Origin: Sphaerochaeta halotolerans
Lineage (GTDB): Bacteria; Spirochaetota; Spirochaetia; Sphaerochaetales; Sphaerochaetaceae
Assembly: GCF_003429665.1 (NCBI RefSeq)
Contig: NZ_QUWK01000003.1
Span: forward strand, 1-64,000
Length of the DNA stretch: 64,000 nucleotides
Direction of reading: 5' to 3'
How positions within the stretch are numbered: the first letter of the stretch is position 1; each line of letters opens with the position of its first letter. The notes beneath the pieces were generated by a model. It did not search any database, had not been told where the DNA came from, and saw nothing but the letters and a program-made list of their open reading frames with translations. Position numbers and translations under genes: made by a program. Positions 55,461 to 63,601 of this stretch are shown here, one piece after another.

Positions 55461-56216
55461 ATGGGTGAAAAAATCATTGGTTTTCATGCTATAGAAGAGG
55501 GGCTGAAGAAGGCTTCCTCAGGGTCGGTGCTCTACATCGCCAGGGGAATGGGTGGGCATACCCAAGATTTGGAACGGCAAGCTCTACTGAGTTCGAAAGT
55601 TGTGGTTAAGAAGATTGCAAAGGTTGAGATGGACCGTATGGTAAGTCAAGCGGACCACCGTGGTGCTGTTCTGGATCTTGTGAGTTCTGCACAAGAGCTG
55701 GGTGGAAAGGTTCAGAATCTTTCTGTAAAGGATTTTTGTAAGAATCTTCACGATGATGACAGTGCACTGATTCTGGTGCTTGATGAAATTACCGACCCGC
55801 AAAACCTTGGAGCAATCCTCCGCTCGGCAGACCAATTCTCTGTATCCTTGGTGGTGGTTCCTGATAGACGGAGTGCCCATGCAAACAGCACGGTGATCAA
55901 GGTCTCCTCTGGGGCTGCCCATTATGTTCCGATGGCACAGGTGACTAACATCAACCGTGAGATTGAGTACCTGAAGAGTCAGGGCTTCTGGGTCTATGGG
56001 GCAGCCATGAATGGTCAGGCAGTCTATAAAACTACATTCCCTAATCGAACTGTGTTGGTCATGGGTAATGAAGGGAAGGGAATTGGTCAGCTGACCCAGC
56101 GCCTTTGCGACCATATGGTCTCAATTCCTATGACTGGTCATATCGATTCTTTGAACGTTTCCGTTGCTACAGGCATACTCCTCTATGAAGTGAGAAGGCA
56201 GCAAGCAACAAAATAG
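55461..56216 (+). CDS. rlmB: 23S rRNA (guanosine-2'-O-)-methyltransferase RlmB/TrmH family
   Basis: This SPOUT methyltransferase of the TrmH/RlmB family modifies a 2'-hydroxyl in 23S rRNA or tRNA. The 251-aa product starts MGEKIIGFHAIEEGLKK, has an N-terminal substrate-binding domain (to ~res. 85) and the knot motifs LDEITDPQNLGAILRSADQF (~109-128), MGNEGKGIGQL (~198-208) and IPMTGHIDSLNVSVATGILL (~221-240). The motifs support RlmB, but another TrmH-type target cannot be ruled out. GGAGCATTGC precedes ATG 55461. Confidence 0.9.
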   Translation: MGEKIIGFHAIEEGLKKASSGSVLYIARGMGGHTQDLERQALLSSKVVVKKIAKVEMDRMVSQADHRGAVLDLVSSAQELGGKVQNLSVKDFCKNLHDDDSALILVLDEITDPQNLGAILRSADQFSVSLVVVPDRRSAHANSTVIKVSSGAAHYVPMAQVTNINREIEYLKSQGFWVYGAAMNGQAVYKTTFPNRTVLVMGNEGKGIGQLTQRLCDHMVSIPMTGHIDSLNVSVATGILLYEVRRQQATK

Positions 56217-56322
56217 GTGTAGACACATTGGATATATCGACCTAAGATACCCCCTAAAAAGTGTATTTTTTCATATCTATGCAGTAAATTTACAGAAACT
56301 TGTATAAATAAACAATCTTTTC

Positions 56323-56351
56323 TTGCGCTAGGCCCATCTTCTCCGTATTAT
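56323..56351 (+). promoter_or_regulatory. sigma-70-type promoter of the DUF3798 transporter operon
   Basis: TTGCGC (56323-56328), 17 bases and TATTAT (56346-56351), predicted start near 56358. The ribosome site AAGGAGAG lies 9-16 bases ahead of the ATG. Confidence 0.55.
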
Positions 56352-56390
56352 AAGGATTAGGAAAAATCCCGATTAAGGAGAGAAGTAGAA

Positions 56391-57608
56391 ATGAAAAAGT
56401 CTTTAGCGCTTGTTCTCTGTGTTCTGTTGGTTTCAGGGGTCCTGTTTGCTCAGGGTGCACAGGAAGCTCCTGCAGCAGCTCCTGCTGCCGGCGACTTCCA
56501 CATTGGAATCGTAACCGGAACCGTATCCCAGTCAGAAGATGATCTGCGTGGTGCAGAACGTCTTATGGAAGAATATGGTTCAGTGAATGACGGTGGAAAA
56601 ATCCAGCACGTGACCTATCCTGACAACTTCATGGATGAAGCTGAGACCACTATCAGTGTTATCAGTGGTCTTGCTGATGACCCGAAGATGAAAGCCATCA
56701 TCGTAAACCAGGCAATTCCTGGAACCACTGAGGCTTTCCGCCGAATCAAGGAAAGAAGACCTGACATCCTCACCATTGCTGGTGAAGCACATGAGGATCC
56801 AGGTGTCATCCAGAGTGCAGCAGATCTTGCAGTCAACAACGACTTTGTTGCTCGTGGCTACTTGATCATCCGCACTGCTCACGAACTTGGTTGTGACACC
56901 TTCGTGCACATCTCTTTCCCAAGACATCTCAGTTATGAGACCATGAGCCGCCGTGTTGCAATCATGCGTGCTACTTGTGAAGAATTTGGTATGAAGTTTG
57001 TCATGGAGACCGCTCCCGACCCGACTTCCGACGTAGGTGTTGCTGGTGCTCAGCAGTACATTCTTGAGAAAGTTCCCGCCTGGATTGAAACCTATGGCCA
57101 GAATGCAGCGTTCTTCTGCACTAACGATGCCCATACCGAGCCGTTGCTCAAGCAACTGATGACCTATGGTGGTTACTTCATTGAAGCTGACCTGCCAAGT
57201 CCTCTCATGGGATATCCTGGAGCATTGGGCATTGACCTTTCCTCCGAAGCTGGTGATTTCAAAGCCATTCTTGCAAAGGTTGAAGCTTCTGTTGTTGCAA
57301 AGGGCGGTGCAGGACGTTTTGGTACCTGGGCATACTCCTATGGTTATACCACTACCGCTGGTCTTGGACAGCATGCGATCAACGTTCTCAATGGTGAAAG
57401 CGAACTGCTTAAGCTTTCCGACCTGATGAAGGCCTATGGTAAGTACACTCCTGGTGCTAAGTGGAATGGTTCTTTCTATACCGACGTCAACACTGGCGTT
57501 CGTGCAAGAAACCATGTCCTCATCTACCAAGATACCTACATGATGGGTAAGGGCTACATGGGTAACGCAGATTTGATCGTTCCCGAGAAGTATTTTGCCA
57601 TTAAATAA
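56391..57608 (+). CDS. DUF3798 periplasmic binding protein of an ABC importer
   Basis: This 405-aa exported protein belongs to the DUF3798 family, placed with type-I periplasmic binding proteins by its fold-like pattern (GDFHIGIVTGTVSQSEDD, later IIVNQAIPGTTEAFRRIKER). The signal peptide MKKSLALVLCVLLVSGVLFA ends in QGAQ without a following cysteine, so it is not a lipoprotein. The mature head is Ala/Pro-rich. It is the first gene of an operon with an ATPase, two permeases and a DUF6672 protein, which makes it the substrate receptor. The substrate is unknown; sugar, nucleoside or autoinducer-like molecules are possible for this transporter class. Confidence 0.87.
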   Translation: MKKSLALVLCVLLVSGVLFAQGAQEAPAAAPAAGDFHIGIVTGTVSQSEDDLRGAERLMEEYGSVNDGGKIQHVTYPDNFMDEAETTISVISGLADDPKMKAIIVNQAIPGTTEAFRRIKERRPDILTIAGEAHEDPGVIQSAADLAVNNDFVARGYLIIRTAHELGCDTFVHISFPRHLSYETMSRRVAIMRATCEEFGMKFVMETAPDPTSDVGVAGAQQYILEKVPAWIETYGQNAAFFCTNDAHTEPLLKQLMTYGGYFIEADLPSPLMGYPGALGIDLSSEAGDFKAILAKVEASVVAKGGAGRFGTWAYSYGYTTTAGLGQHAINVLNGESELLKLSDLMKAYGKYTPGAKWNGSFYTDVNTGVRARNHVLIYQDTYMMGKGYMGNADLIVPEKYFAIK

Positions 57609-57628
57609 GGTACGGTAATCGTAACATA

Positions 57629-57651
57629 GGGGGAGAGTGACACTCTCCCCC
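57629..57651 (+). terminator. strong hairpin after the binding-protein gene, probable attenuator
   Basis: GGGGGAGAG (57629-57637) and CTCTCCCCC (57643-57651) are perfect arms around a five-base loop, followed by TTTAT. Such hairpins between a binding-protein gene and its transporter genes raise the ratio of receptor to membrane components. Confidence 0.75.
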
Positions 57652-57746
57652 TTTATAGCGATATATTTTAACTCAACAGCAACGTGGGTATGACTGTTGT
57701 TTGGGCAGACAAGAGTCATAACCAAGTTTTGAAGGATATAAAAGAG

Positions 57747-59381
57747 ATGCATGAGAACGAAGTACCTTTGCTGGAGATGAAGCACATCAGCAAGGATTTT
57801 TTCGGAAACAAAGTACTCACTGACATCAATTTCTCTCTCAACAAGGGAGAGATTTTGGGGTTGGTAGGAGAAAATGGTGCTGGAAAATCCACGTTGATGA
57901 AGATTCTCTTTGGAATGGATGAGATTCATCAGACTGGTGGCTATGGTGGGGATATCATAATCAATGGGGAAAAAGTGCAATTTTCTTCTCCCATCGACGC
58001 CCTTGCGAAAGGAATTGGGATGGTACACCAAGAGTTTTCACTCTTGCCTGATTTTACCGCTACCGAAAACATTCTATTGAATCGAGAACCACTGAAATAT
58101 ACTGTTTTCTCCGAACTGTTTGGAGAACGCTTGAATATTCTCGACCGCGAAAAGATGGACCAGATTGCTGAGCGGGCCATAGGCAGGCTCAAGGTTCCCC
58201 TGGACAAAGACATGATGGTTTCCCAGATGCCGGTTGGGCATAAACAATTCACTGAGATTGCACGTGAGTTGAGCAAGGAAGCAACCGATGTTGTTGAAGG
58301 CATAAAATTGTTGGTGCTAGATGAACCGACGGCAGTACTTTCAGAACAGGAAGCTGACAGCTTGCTCAAGGCTATGCGTTTGTTGAGCGAAAGTGGCATT
58401 TCTATCATATTTATCAGCCACCGTTTGCAGGAAATTATTGACGTGTGTAATACCATCATGGTTATGCGCGATGGTCAGATTATCAAGACAGTCCCTTCTC
58501 AAGGTGTTGTGATTGCTGACATTGCTCGTTGGATGGTTGGTCGCGATGTCGGGAGCTCAAAAAGAGAAGCACGGGGATTTGACTATGAAAATACCCCAGT
58601 GCTGCTTTCTCTGCAGAATCTCTGGGTGGATATGCCCGGCGAGGTTGTCCGCGATGTCTCCTTGGATGTCCATAAGGGAGAGATCCTGGGGATTGGAGGA
58701 ATGGCTGGGCAAGGAAAACTTGGAATTCCCAACGGAGCCATGGGCCTCTTTCCTGCTGGAGGGAAAGTCATCTTTGAAGGGAAGGAGATTGCCTTGAACA
58801 ATCCCAGACACTTCTTGGATGCCGGGATGGCCTTTGTCAGTGAAGACAGACGTGGGGTAGGCTTGCTACTCGATGAGAGCTTGGAGTGGAACATCTCCTT
58901 CACTGCAATGCAGATTCAGGAAAAGTACCTGAAGCGATATCTTGGAGGGTTGCTTAAATGGCGTGATCAAGCTGCAATCGAGGAAGAGACAGAGTCCTAT
59001 GTCAAGCAACTTGAAATCCGTTGTACCAGCACCAAGCAAAAGGCAAAGGAACTTTCTGGGGGAAACCAGCAGAAAGTCTGTCTTGCCAAAGCTTTTGCAG
59101 TAGGTCCAAAACTGCTCTTTGTATCTGAACCTACAAGAGGTATCGATATCGGGGCTAAATCCTTGGTATTGAAGGCGCTTAGAAAATATAATGAGGAAAA
59201 TGGGACAACTATTGTGATGATATCCAGTGAATTGGAAGAATTGAGAGCAATCTGCGACCGTGTTGCCATCATTAGTGATGGGAAAGTCTTTGGTATCTTG
59301 CCCGCCACCACCGATAGCGCGGAATTTGGTCTCTTGATGATAGGGCAGAAGAGCCAGGTACTGGAAGGAGGGAGCGTATGA
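57747..59381 (+). CDS. sugar-type ABC transporter ATPase with two nucleotide-binding domains
   Basis: This 544-aa protein resembles RbsA/MglA-type twin ATPases. The first domain has Walker A GENGAGKST, Q-loop MVHQEFS and Walker B LLVLDEPTA, but a changed signature (MPVGHKQ). The second domain has a degenerate Walker A (GMAGQGKLG), signature LSGGNQQK and VSEPTRGID where the Walker B aspartate is serine. Only the first site has intact catalytic motifs. ATG 57747 follows GAAGGA at 57731; GTG 57684 and ATG 57690 lack a ribosome site. The stop overlaps the first permease gene (ATGA). Confidence 0.9.
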   Translation: MHENEVPLLEMKHISKDFFGNKVLTDINFSLNKGEILGLVGENGAGKSTLMKILFGMDEIHQTGGYGGDIIINGEKVQFSSPIDALAKGIGMVHQEFSLLPDFTATENILLNREPLKYTVFSELFGERLNILDREKMDQIAERAIGRLKVPLDKDMMVSQMPVGHKQFTEIARELSKEATDVVEGIKLLVLDEPTAVLSEQEADSLLKAMRLLSESGISIIFISHRLQEIIDVCNTIMVMRDGQIIKTVPSQGVVIADIARWMVGRDVGSSKREARGFDYENTPVLLSLQNLWVDMPGEVVRDVSLDVHKGEILGIGGMAGQGKLGIPNGAMGLFPAGGKVIFEGKEIALNNPRHFLDAGMAFVSEDRRGVGLLLDESLEWNISFTAMQIQEKYLKRYLGGLLKWRDQAAIEEETESYVKQLEIRCTSTKQKAKELSGGNQQKVCLAKAFAVGPKLLFVSEPTRGIDIGAKSLVLKALRKYNEENGTTIVMISSELEELRAICDRVAIISDGKVFGILPATTDSAEFGLLMIGQKSQVLEGGSV

Positions 59382-60439
59382 ATCTGCAGCAACTGACTTC
59401 TTCGGCCAAGGGGCTTGTTAAATCATTTGGATTACCCCGTATCATTATCGGGTTATTCCTCTTGTCGCTTTTTATCACAGCTCCCTTTGTAGGAGTAAAT
59501 ATTGGAACCAGTCTCTCGGATACCTTCAACCGTTTTGGAATGAATGCGGTAATGGTACTTGCGATGGTTCCCATGATTCACAGTGGCTGTGGATTGAACT
59601 TTGGACTTCCCTTGGGAATCATTGCAGGGCTGTTGGGAGCAACCATCTCACTGCAAGTAAATATCCCAGGACCAACCTCATTTCTGTTGGCTATTCTGTT
59701 CGCAACGCCCTTTGCCGTTATTCTTGGCTGGGGGTATGGGCAACTGCTCAATAGAGTGAAGGGTGGGGAGATGATGATTGCAACCTATGTTGGATTTTCC
59801 AGTGTTGCATTCATGTGCATCATGTGGCTGCTGCTTCCTTTCAGTAATCCCACCATGGTTTGGGGGTATAGCGGAACAGGTCTTCGTACTACCATATCCA
59901 CCGAAGGGTATTACCGGCATGTACTCAACGATTTCCTATCGATTCAGCTGACCGATCACCTAACGATTCCTACCGGAATGTTGTTGTTCTTCGCGCTTCT
60001 AGCATGTATCATCTGGGCATTCTTACATACCAAGACAGGTACTGCTATGACAGCAGTTGGCTCCAACTCAGTATTTGCTCGTGCAAGTGGCATCAATGTG
60101 GATAAAATCAGGACGTTAAGTGTTATCATGTCCACATGGCTGGGTGCTATCGGCATTCTTGTATACCAACAGAGTTTTGGGTTCATCCAGCTCTATATGG
60201 GACCGTTCTACATGGCGTTGCCGGCTGTATCTGCAATCTTGATTGGAGGTGCTTCGGTAAATAAGGCTTCCATTCTGAACGTGGTAATCGGTACATTCCT
60301 CTTCCAAGGCATCGTTACCATGACGCCTTCTGTCATGAATTCCATGATTCATACAGACATGAGTGAGGTTATCAGAATTGTTGTTTCCAATGGTATGATT
60401 CTGTACGCTCTGACAAGAAAAGCGGAGGTGACACGATGA
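59378..60439 (+). CDS. ABC transporter permease 1 (BPD_transp_2 type)
   Basis: This is one of two membrane subunits of the importer. The 353-aa product has about nine hydrophobic segments and a ribose/branched-chain-type permease pattern: CGLNFGLPLGIIAGLLGATI (res. ~68-87) and the loop TAVGSNSVFARASGINVDKI (~225-244), the cytoplasmic coupling region. AGGAGGGAG lies ahead of ATG 59378, inside the ATPase end. The start overlaps the ATPase stop, and its own stop overlaps permease 2, both as ATGA. Confidence 0.9.
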   Translation: MNLQQLTSSAKGLVKSFGLPRIIIGLFLLSLFITAPFVGVNIGTSLSDTFNRFGMNAVMVLAMVPMIHSGCGLNFGLPLGIIAGLLGATISLQVNIPGPTSFLLAILFATPFAVILGWGYGQLLNRVKGGEMMIATYVGFSSVAFMCIMWLLLPFSNPTMVWGYSGTGLRTTISTEGYYRHVLNDFLSIQLTDHLTIPTGMLLFFALLACIIWAFLHTKTGTAMTAVGSNSVFARASGINVDKIRTLSVIMSTWLGAIGILVYQQSFGFIQLYMGPFYMALPAVSAILIGGASVNKASILNVVIGTFLFQGIVTMTPSVMNSMIHTDMSEVIRIVVSNGMILYALTRKAEVTR

Positions 60440-61551
60440 CACTCCATATGACAAAAACACAGAAACTCCTCCGTATTATGGGAAACAATATGGTTCCTAT
60501 ACTGTTTTTGGTGATATGTGCATTCGGTATTCCGCTCAGTGGGTATTCTGCAAACTTTCTTGCAAGTGAGATTGTGATCAGAATCTCAAGAAACTCGTTC
60601 TTGATTGTCAGTCTCCTAATTCCTATCCTCGCTGGCATGGGATTGAATTTTGGAATGACCCTTGGTGCTATGGCAGGCCAGATTGGGCTTATTCTGATCA
60701 GTGACTGGGGCATTGTAGGGATTCCCGGTATCATTCTGGCGATGATTATCTCCACCCCGATTTCCGTTTTACTAGGATGGTGGTGTGGAAAAATCTTGAA
60801 CATGGCTAGAGGTCGAGAGATGGTGACAAGTTATATCATCGGCTTCTTCATGAATGGTATCTATCAGTTGGTTGTACTCTATGGGATGGGTGCAGTCATA
60901 CCGGTGAGAAGCAATGCACTGTTGCTGCCACGTGGGTATGGCATCCGCAATACCGTCAACCTGATTGGTATCAGAAGGGCGCTTGATGATCTTCTTCTGA
61001 TCCGTCTCTTTGGAATTCCCATTCCTTTGGCGACCTTGCTGGTTATCACTGTTCTCTGCTTGTTCATCCTCTGGTTCAAGAAGACCAAGCTTGGCCAGGA
61101 CATGCGTGCCGTTGGTCAGGATATGGAAGTGGCGAGAGCTGCAGGTATCAAGGTGGAGCACACCCGTATCATTTCTATTGTCATCTCCACGGTCTTTGCC
61201 GGTTATGGTATGATTCTCTACCTCCAGAATATTGGGACCTTGAATACCTACAACAGTCATATGCAGATAGGTATGTTCAGTGTTGCCGCACTGCTTGTTG
61301 GTGGTGCATCGGTCAGCAAGGCAAATATCCGTAATGTATTCTTGGGAGTTATTCTGTTCCACTTGATGTTTATTATCAGCCCCATGGCTGGGAAAAACTT
61401 GATTGGACAGGCACAGCTTGGAGAGTACTTCCGTGTATTCGTTTCCTACGGTGTTATTACTATCTCCTTGGTGCTCTACGAGGTACGCAAGAAACGAGAC
61501 CAACACTACGTTGGCTTGCAGCTTGCAGCTGATCAGGAGGCCCTGCAATGA
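60436..61551 (+). CDS. ABC transporter permease 2 (BPD_transp_2 type)
   Basis: The second membrane subunit is 371 aa with about nine hydrophobic segments. It is related to but clearly distinct from permease 1: GMGLNFGMTLGAMAGQIGLI (res. ~67-86) and the coupling loop AVGQDMEVARAAGIKVEHTR (~222-241) align to it, so the two probably form a heterodimer from an old duplication. GGAGGTG precedes ATG 60436. It overlaps the DUF6672 gene (ATGA). Confidence 0.9.
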   Translation: MTLHMTKTQKLLRIMGNNMVPILFLVICAFGIPLSGYSANFLASEIVIRISRNSFLIVSLLIPILAGMGLNFGMTLGAMAGQIGLILISDWGIVGIPGIILAMIISTPISVLLGWWCGKILNMARGREMVTSYIIGFFMNGIYQLVVLYGMGAVIPVRSNALLLPRGYGIRNTVNLIGIRRALDDLLLIRLFGIPIPLATLLVITVLCLFILWFKKTKLGQDMRAVGQDMEVARAAGIKVEHTRIISIVISTVFAGYGMILYLQNIGTLNTYNSHMQIGMFSVAALLVGGASVSKANIRNVFLGVILFHLMFIISPMAGKNLIGQAQLGEYFRVFVSYGVITISLVLYEVRKKRDQHYVGLQLAADQEALQ

Positions 61552-62033
61552 AACTAGCCCTCACAAGAACCTTTTGGTTTCGTTTCGTAGCTATTCTCAT
61601 CATTCTTGTATTCGCCGTAGTTTTGTTCTTCATCGGTAAACAGCATACTGTTTTGATCGACAACAAAACCGTCACGGTTGGAGGCCAAGAAATCAGGGCA
61701 TTGCAGTTGGTGGAGATCCAGATAGACAACAAGGATTCCATGGAGCTTGCTGCTCGTGACCGTGATAAGGAAGATGTGACTGGGCAGAAGCATTCTGTAA
61801 CCGTTATCTATACAGACTCCAATTGGGAAGAGTATACGATTGAGAGGACTTTCGAAGTTCCCTTGATGCAGGAGATGGTTCTGCTCTCCATCCCTACGCT
61901 GGTAGCCAATCCTGAAGCAGACCAATCACTGTGGTTGGAGAACTATGAACCCCCAACATATGCAGTCACAGCAGCTGATCGAGAGGAGGAGGTTATTATC
62001 GATGATCTCTCGGTGTTGCTGACAGATATTTAG
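61548..62033 (+). CDS. DUF6672 family protein, membrane-anchored, transporter-linked
   Basis: This 161-aa protein matches the DUF6672 pattern as I recall it: one membrane helix near the N-terminus (res. ~12-31, FRFVAILIILVFAVVLFFIG) and an exported or extracytoplasmic domain with KTVTVGGQEIRALQLVEIQI. The C-terminal part is acidic. It is translationally coupled to permease 2 by ATGA, so it is produced with the transporter and probably acts on or in it. No enzymatic motif was seen. Function unknown. Confidence 0.78.
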   Translation: MKLALTRTFWFRFVAILIILVFAVVLFFIGKQHTVLIDNKTVTVGGQEIRALQLVEIQIDNKDSMELAARDRDKEDVTGQKHSVTVIYTDSNWEEYTIERTFEVPLMQEMVLLSIPTLVANPEADQSLWLENYEPPTYAVTAADREEEVIIDDLSVLLTDI

Positions 62034-62065
62034 CTAACTACAAGTGCAGTAAGGAGTACAATTAG

Positions 62066-62093
62066 GAGGGGTGCCATTCTGGCACCTCTTTGG
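62066..62093 (+). terminator. intrinsic terminator of the DUF3798 transporter operon
   Basis: GAGGGGTGCC (62065-62074) pairs with GGCACCTC (62081-62088) apart from bulged G residues, followed by TTT. It closes the operon 32 bases after the last stop. Confidence 0.6.
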
Positions 62094-62141
62094 TATACTT
62101 GAAGGTGTTTCGAAAATACAAATAAAACAGGAGCCTCTGTA

Positions 62142-63293
62142 ATGCGAATAACTCGTGCACTGGTGTGTTGTCTTGTAGGGTGTCTCATGTCAGCCTCAAT
62201 TTTTGGGGCAGTCAATCAACAAGAGGTCTACAGCTTGGATAGTGATGTCTATGATGCTATTGAAGCACTCTATATTCACCAAGGATTGTCTCTTCCCTCA
62301 ACCACTGGTCCATACAGCCAAGCTGAACTTTCCCTGATGGTGGATAGAAGATTAGGGCCTCAGCTGGGGCTTTGATACCACCTTTGGAGACCTACACCCT
62401 TACTTCACTGGCACTGGAAGAGAGTCATGGAACTATGACGCAATCCATCATAAGCCACTTCTGGCAGTGAGCTTGGAAACCTGGCCGGGGGGTGCTTTCT
62501 ATGGATACTCTGAGTTGAGTGTGGGGAACACCTATACTTTGGAAAATGGGTTTGGTACTACACCATTTGGTACTAATGTCCCGATGATTCCTCCATCTCT
62601 TATACCTGACCTAGACTTCAATATGCCTTACAGAGCCTTTGTTGCAACTGGGGGGGAGCATTGGAGTTTTCAGATAGGTCGAGATAGGTTGAGTTGGGGG
62701 GCAGGCCAGACTGGCAACCTGATGGTTAGTGATTCGTTCAAGTACCATACCATGGCCCGTGTGACGACCTTCAGCGATTGGTTTAAATATACCTTTGTGA
62801 CATCGTTCTTCCCTCATCCTAGCCAATATATATGATCCAGGGGCTGCAAAGGAGCGAGTACCCCCAATGAAGGAGATGGTCAGTCAGATGTTCTGAAAAG
62901 GACATTTGTCCAACGATGCTCTAGGCTTAACACTGGCCGAGGAAGGCTTGGATACTCCTCTCAGATACAAATTATCATGTTCCCCGCTTTGGTACGATAC
63001 ATCTATCCATTACAGTTGCCTTGAAAGGCGAGATAGATATGTACACACCAAGTAGCGGAGGTACAACAGATTACGGAGCTATCTTGTTTTCTCAGGATTT
63101 GATTTCCACATCTTTTTGTGCAACCATTGGAGGAGAGAAAGCTCTAGAATTGAGGTCATCAGTAATTGAGAGCTGGGAGGTCTATTCCAGCATTTCTTAC
63201 ATTTCTTTTGGAGAGTATCTGCAGTCCAGTAATACGATTACTAAACGGTCGTGGGATATTCAGGTTGTCATGGGAACCACATTTACTTTCTAA
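62142..63293 (+). pseudogene. decayed outer-membrane beta-barrel gene (Wzi/capsule-assembly-like)
   Basis: This is a broken gene. It opens with a signal peptide (MRITRALVCCLVGCLMSASIFGA) and ~50 more residues in one frame; near 62355-62365 the reading moves by +1, and coding resumes as SWGFDTTFGDLHPYFTG up to a stop near 62835, with FQIGRDRLSWGAGQTGNLMV typical of Wzi-like barrel proteins. After ~185 non-coding bases, a C-terminal piece (63021-63293) ends in TFTF, the aromatic ending of barrel proteins. A frameshift, a premature stop and probably a deletion are visible. The intact family member would be about 450-550 aa. It may be a recent decay, since codon use still looks normal. Confidence 0.72.
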
Positions 63294-63382
63294 TGGCAAA
63301 TGTACATTGAAAAAATTATGTCACAGGTTATGTCGGTATTCATTGACGGCATGGGTAAACTGAGAGTAGGATAAAAGTAGAG

Positions 63383-63544
63383 ATGGATCTTGTTTATGTG
63401 TTTCCTTCTAACAACGGTCTTTCTCTGGGAGTTCTGAGACGATTTCTTCTAACCGTTCCCTTTGCGTGGGGGGAATCGAAAAGTTGGCGGCTGCCTGGGG
63501 AGGTGGCCGTCAGTCTTGATGGACTTTGGAACGGTTGGGCATGA
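63383..63544 (+). CDS. short open frame of 53 codons, status uncertain
   Basis: An ATG at 63383 opens a 53-aa frame (starts MDLVYVFPSNNGLSLGVLRR) with the weak ribosome site AGGAT about 10 bases before. It is rich in Trp, Gly and Leu and ends inside the terminator stem at 63540. No family is recognised. It may be a remnant of a decayed gene. The rest of 63294-63601 shows nothing else apart from the terminator. Confidence 0.25.
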   Translation: MDLVYVFPSNNGLSLGVLRRFLLTVPFAWGESKSWRLPGEVAVSLDGLWNGWA

Positions 63545-63578
63545 GACTTCACTGTGGGGTGTGAGGTCTCATTGCTTT
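63540..63578 (+). terminator. intrinsic terminator upstream of purD end
   Basis: ATGAGAC (63541-63547) pairs with GTCTCAT, with an inner TCAC/GTGA stem, followed by a T6 run. On the plus strand it fits as the end of the decayed-gene region; the minus strand lacks a T-run after the stem. Confidence 0.7.
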
Positions 63579-63601
63579 TTTCTTTCCCAAAGCTTTATTG
63601 T

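Noticed and set aside
56580-58031. A long open frame on the minus strand (about 480 codons) across the DUF3798 gene
   Set aside because: It lies fully antisense to the well-supported binding-protein gene and the start of the ATPase gene, has no family motif, and open antisense frames are expected from codon bias.
63294-63380. Continuation of the barrel gene beyond 63293
   Set aside because: The frame closes directly after TFTF, an expected C-terminus, and the following bases have stops in all frames.
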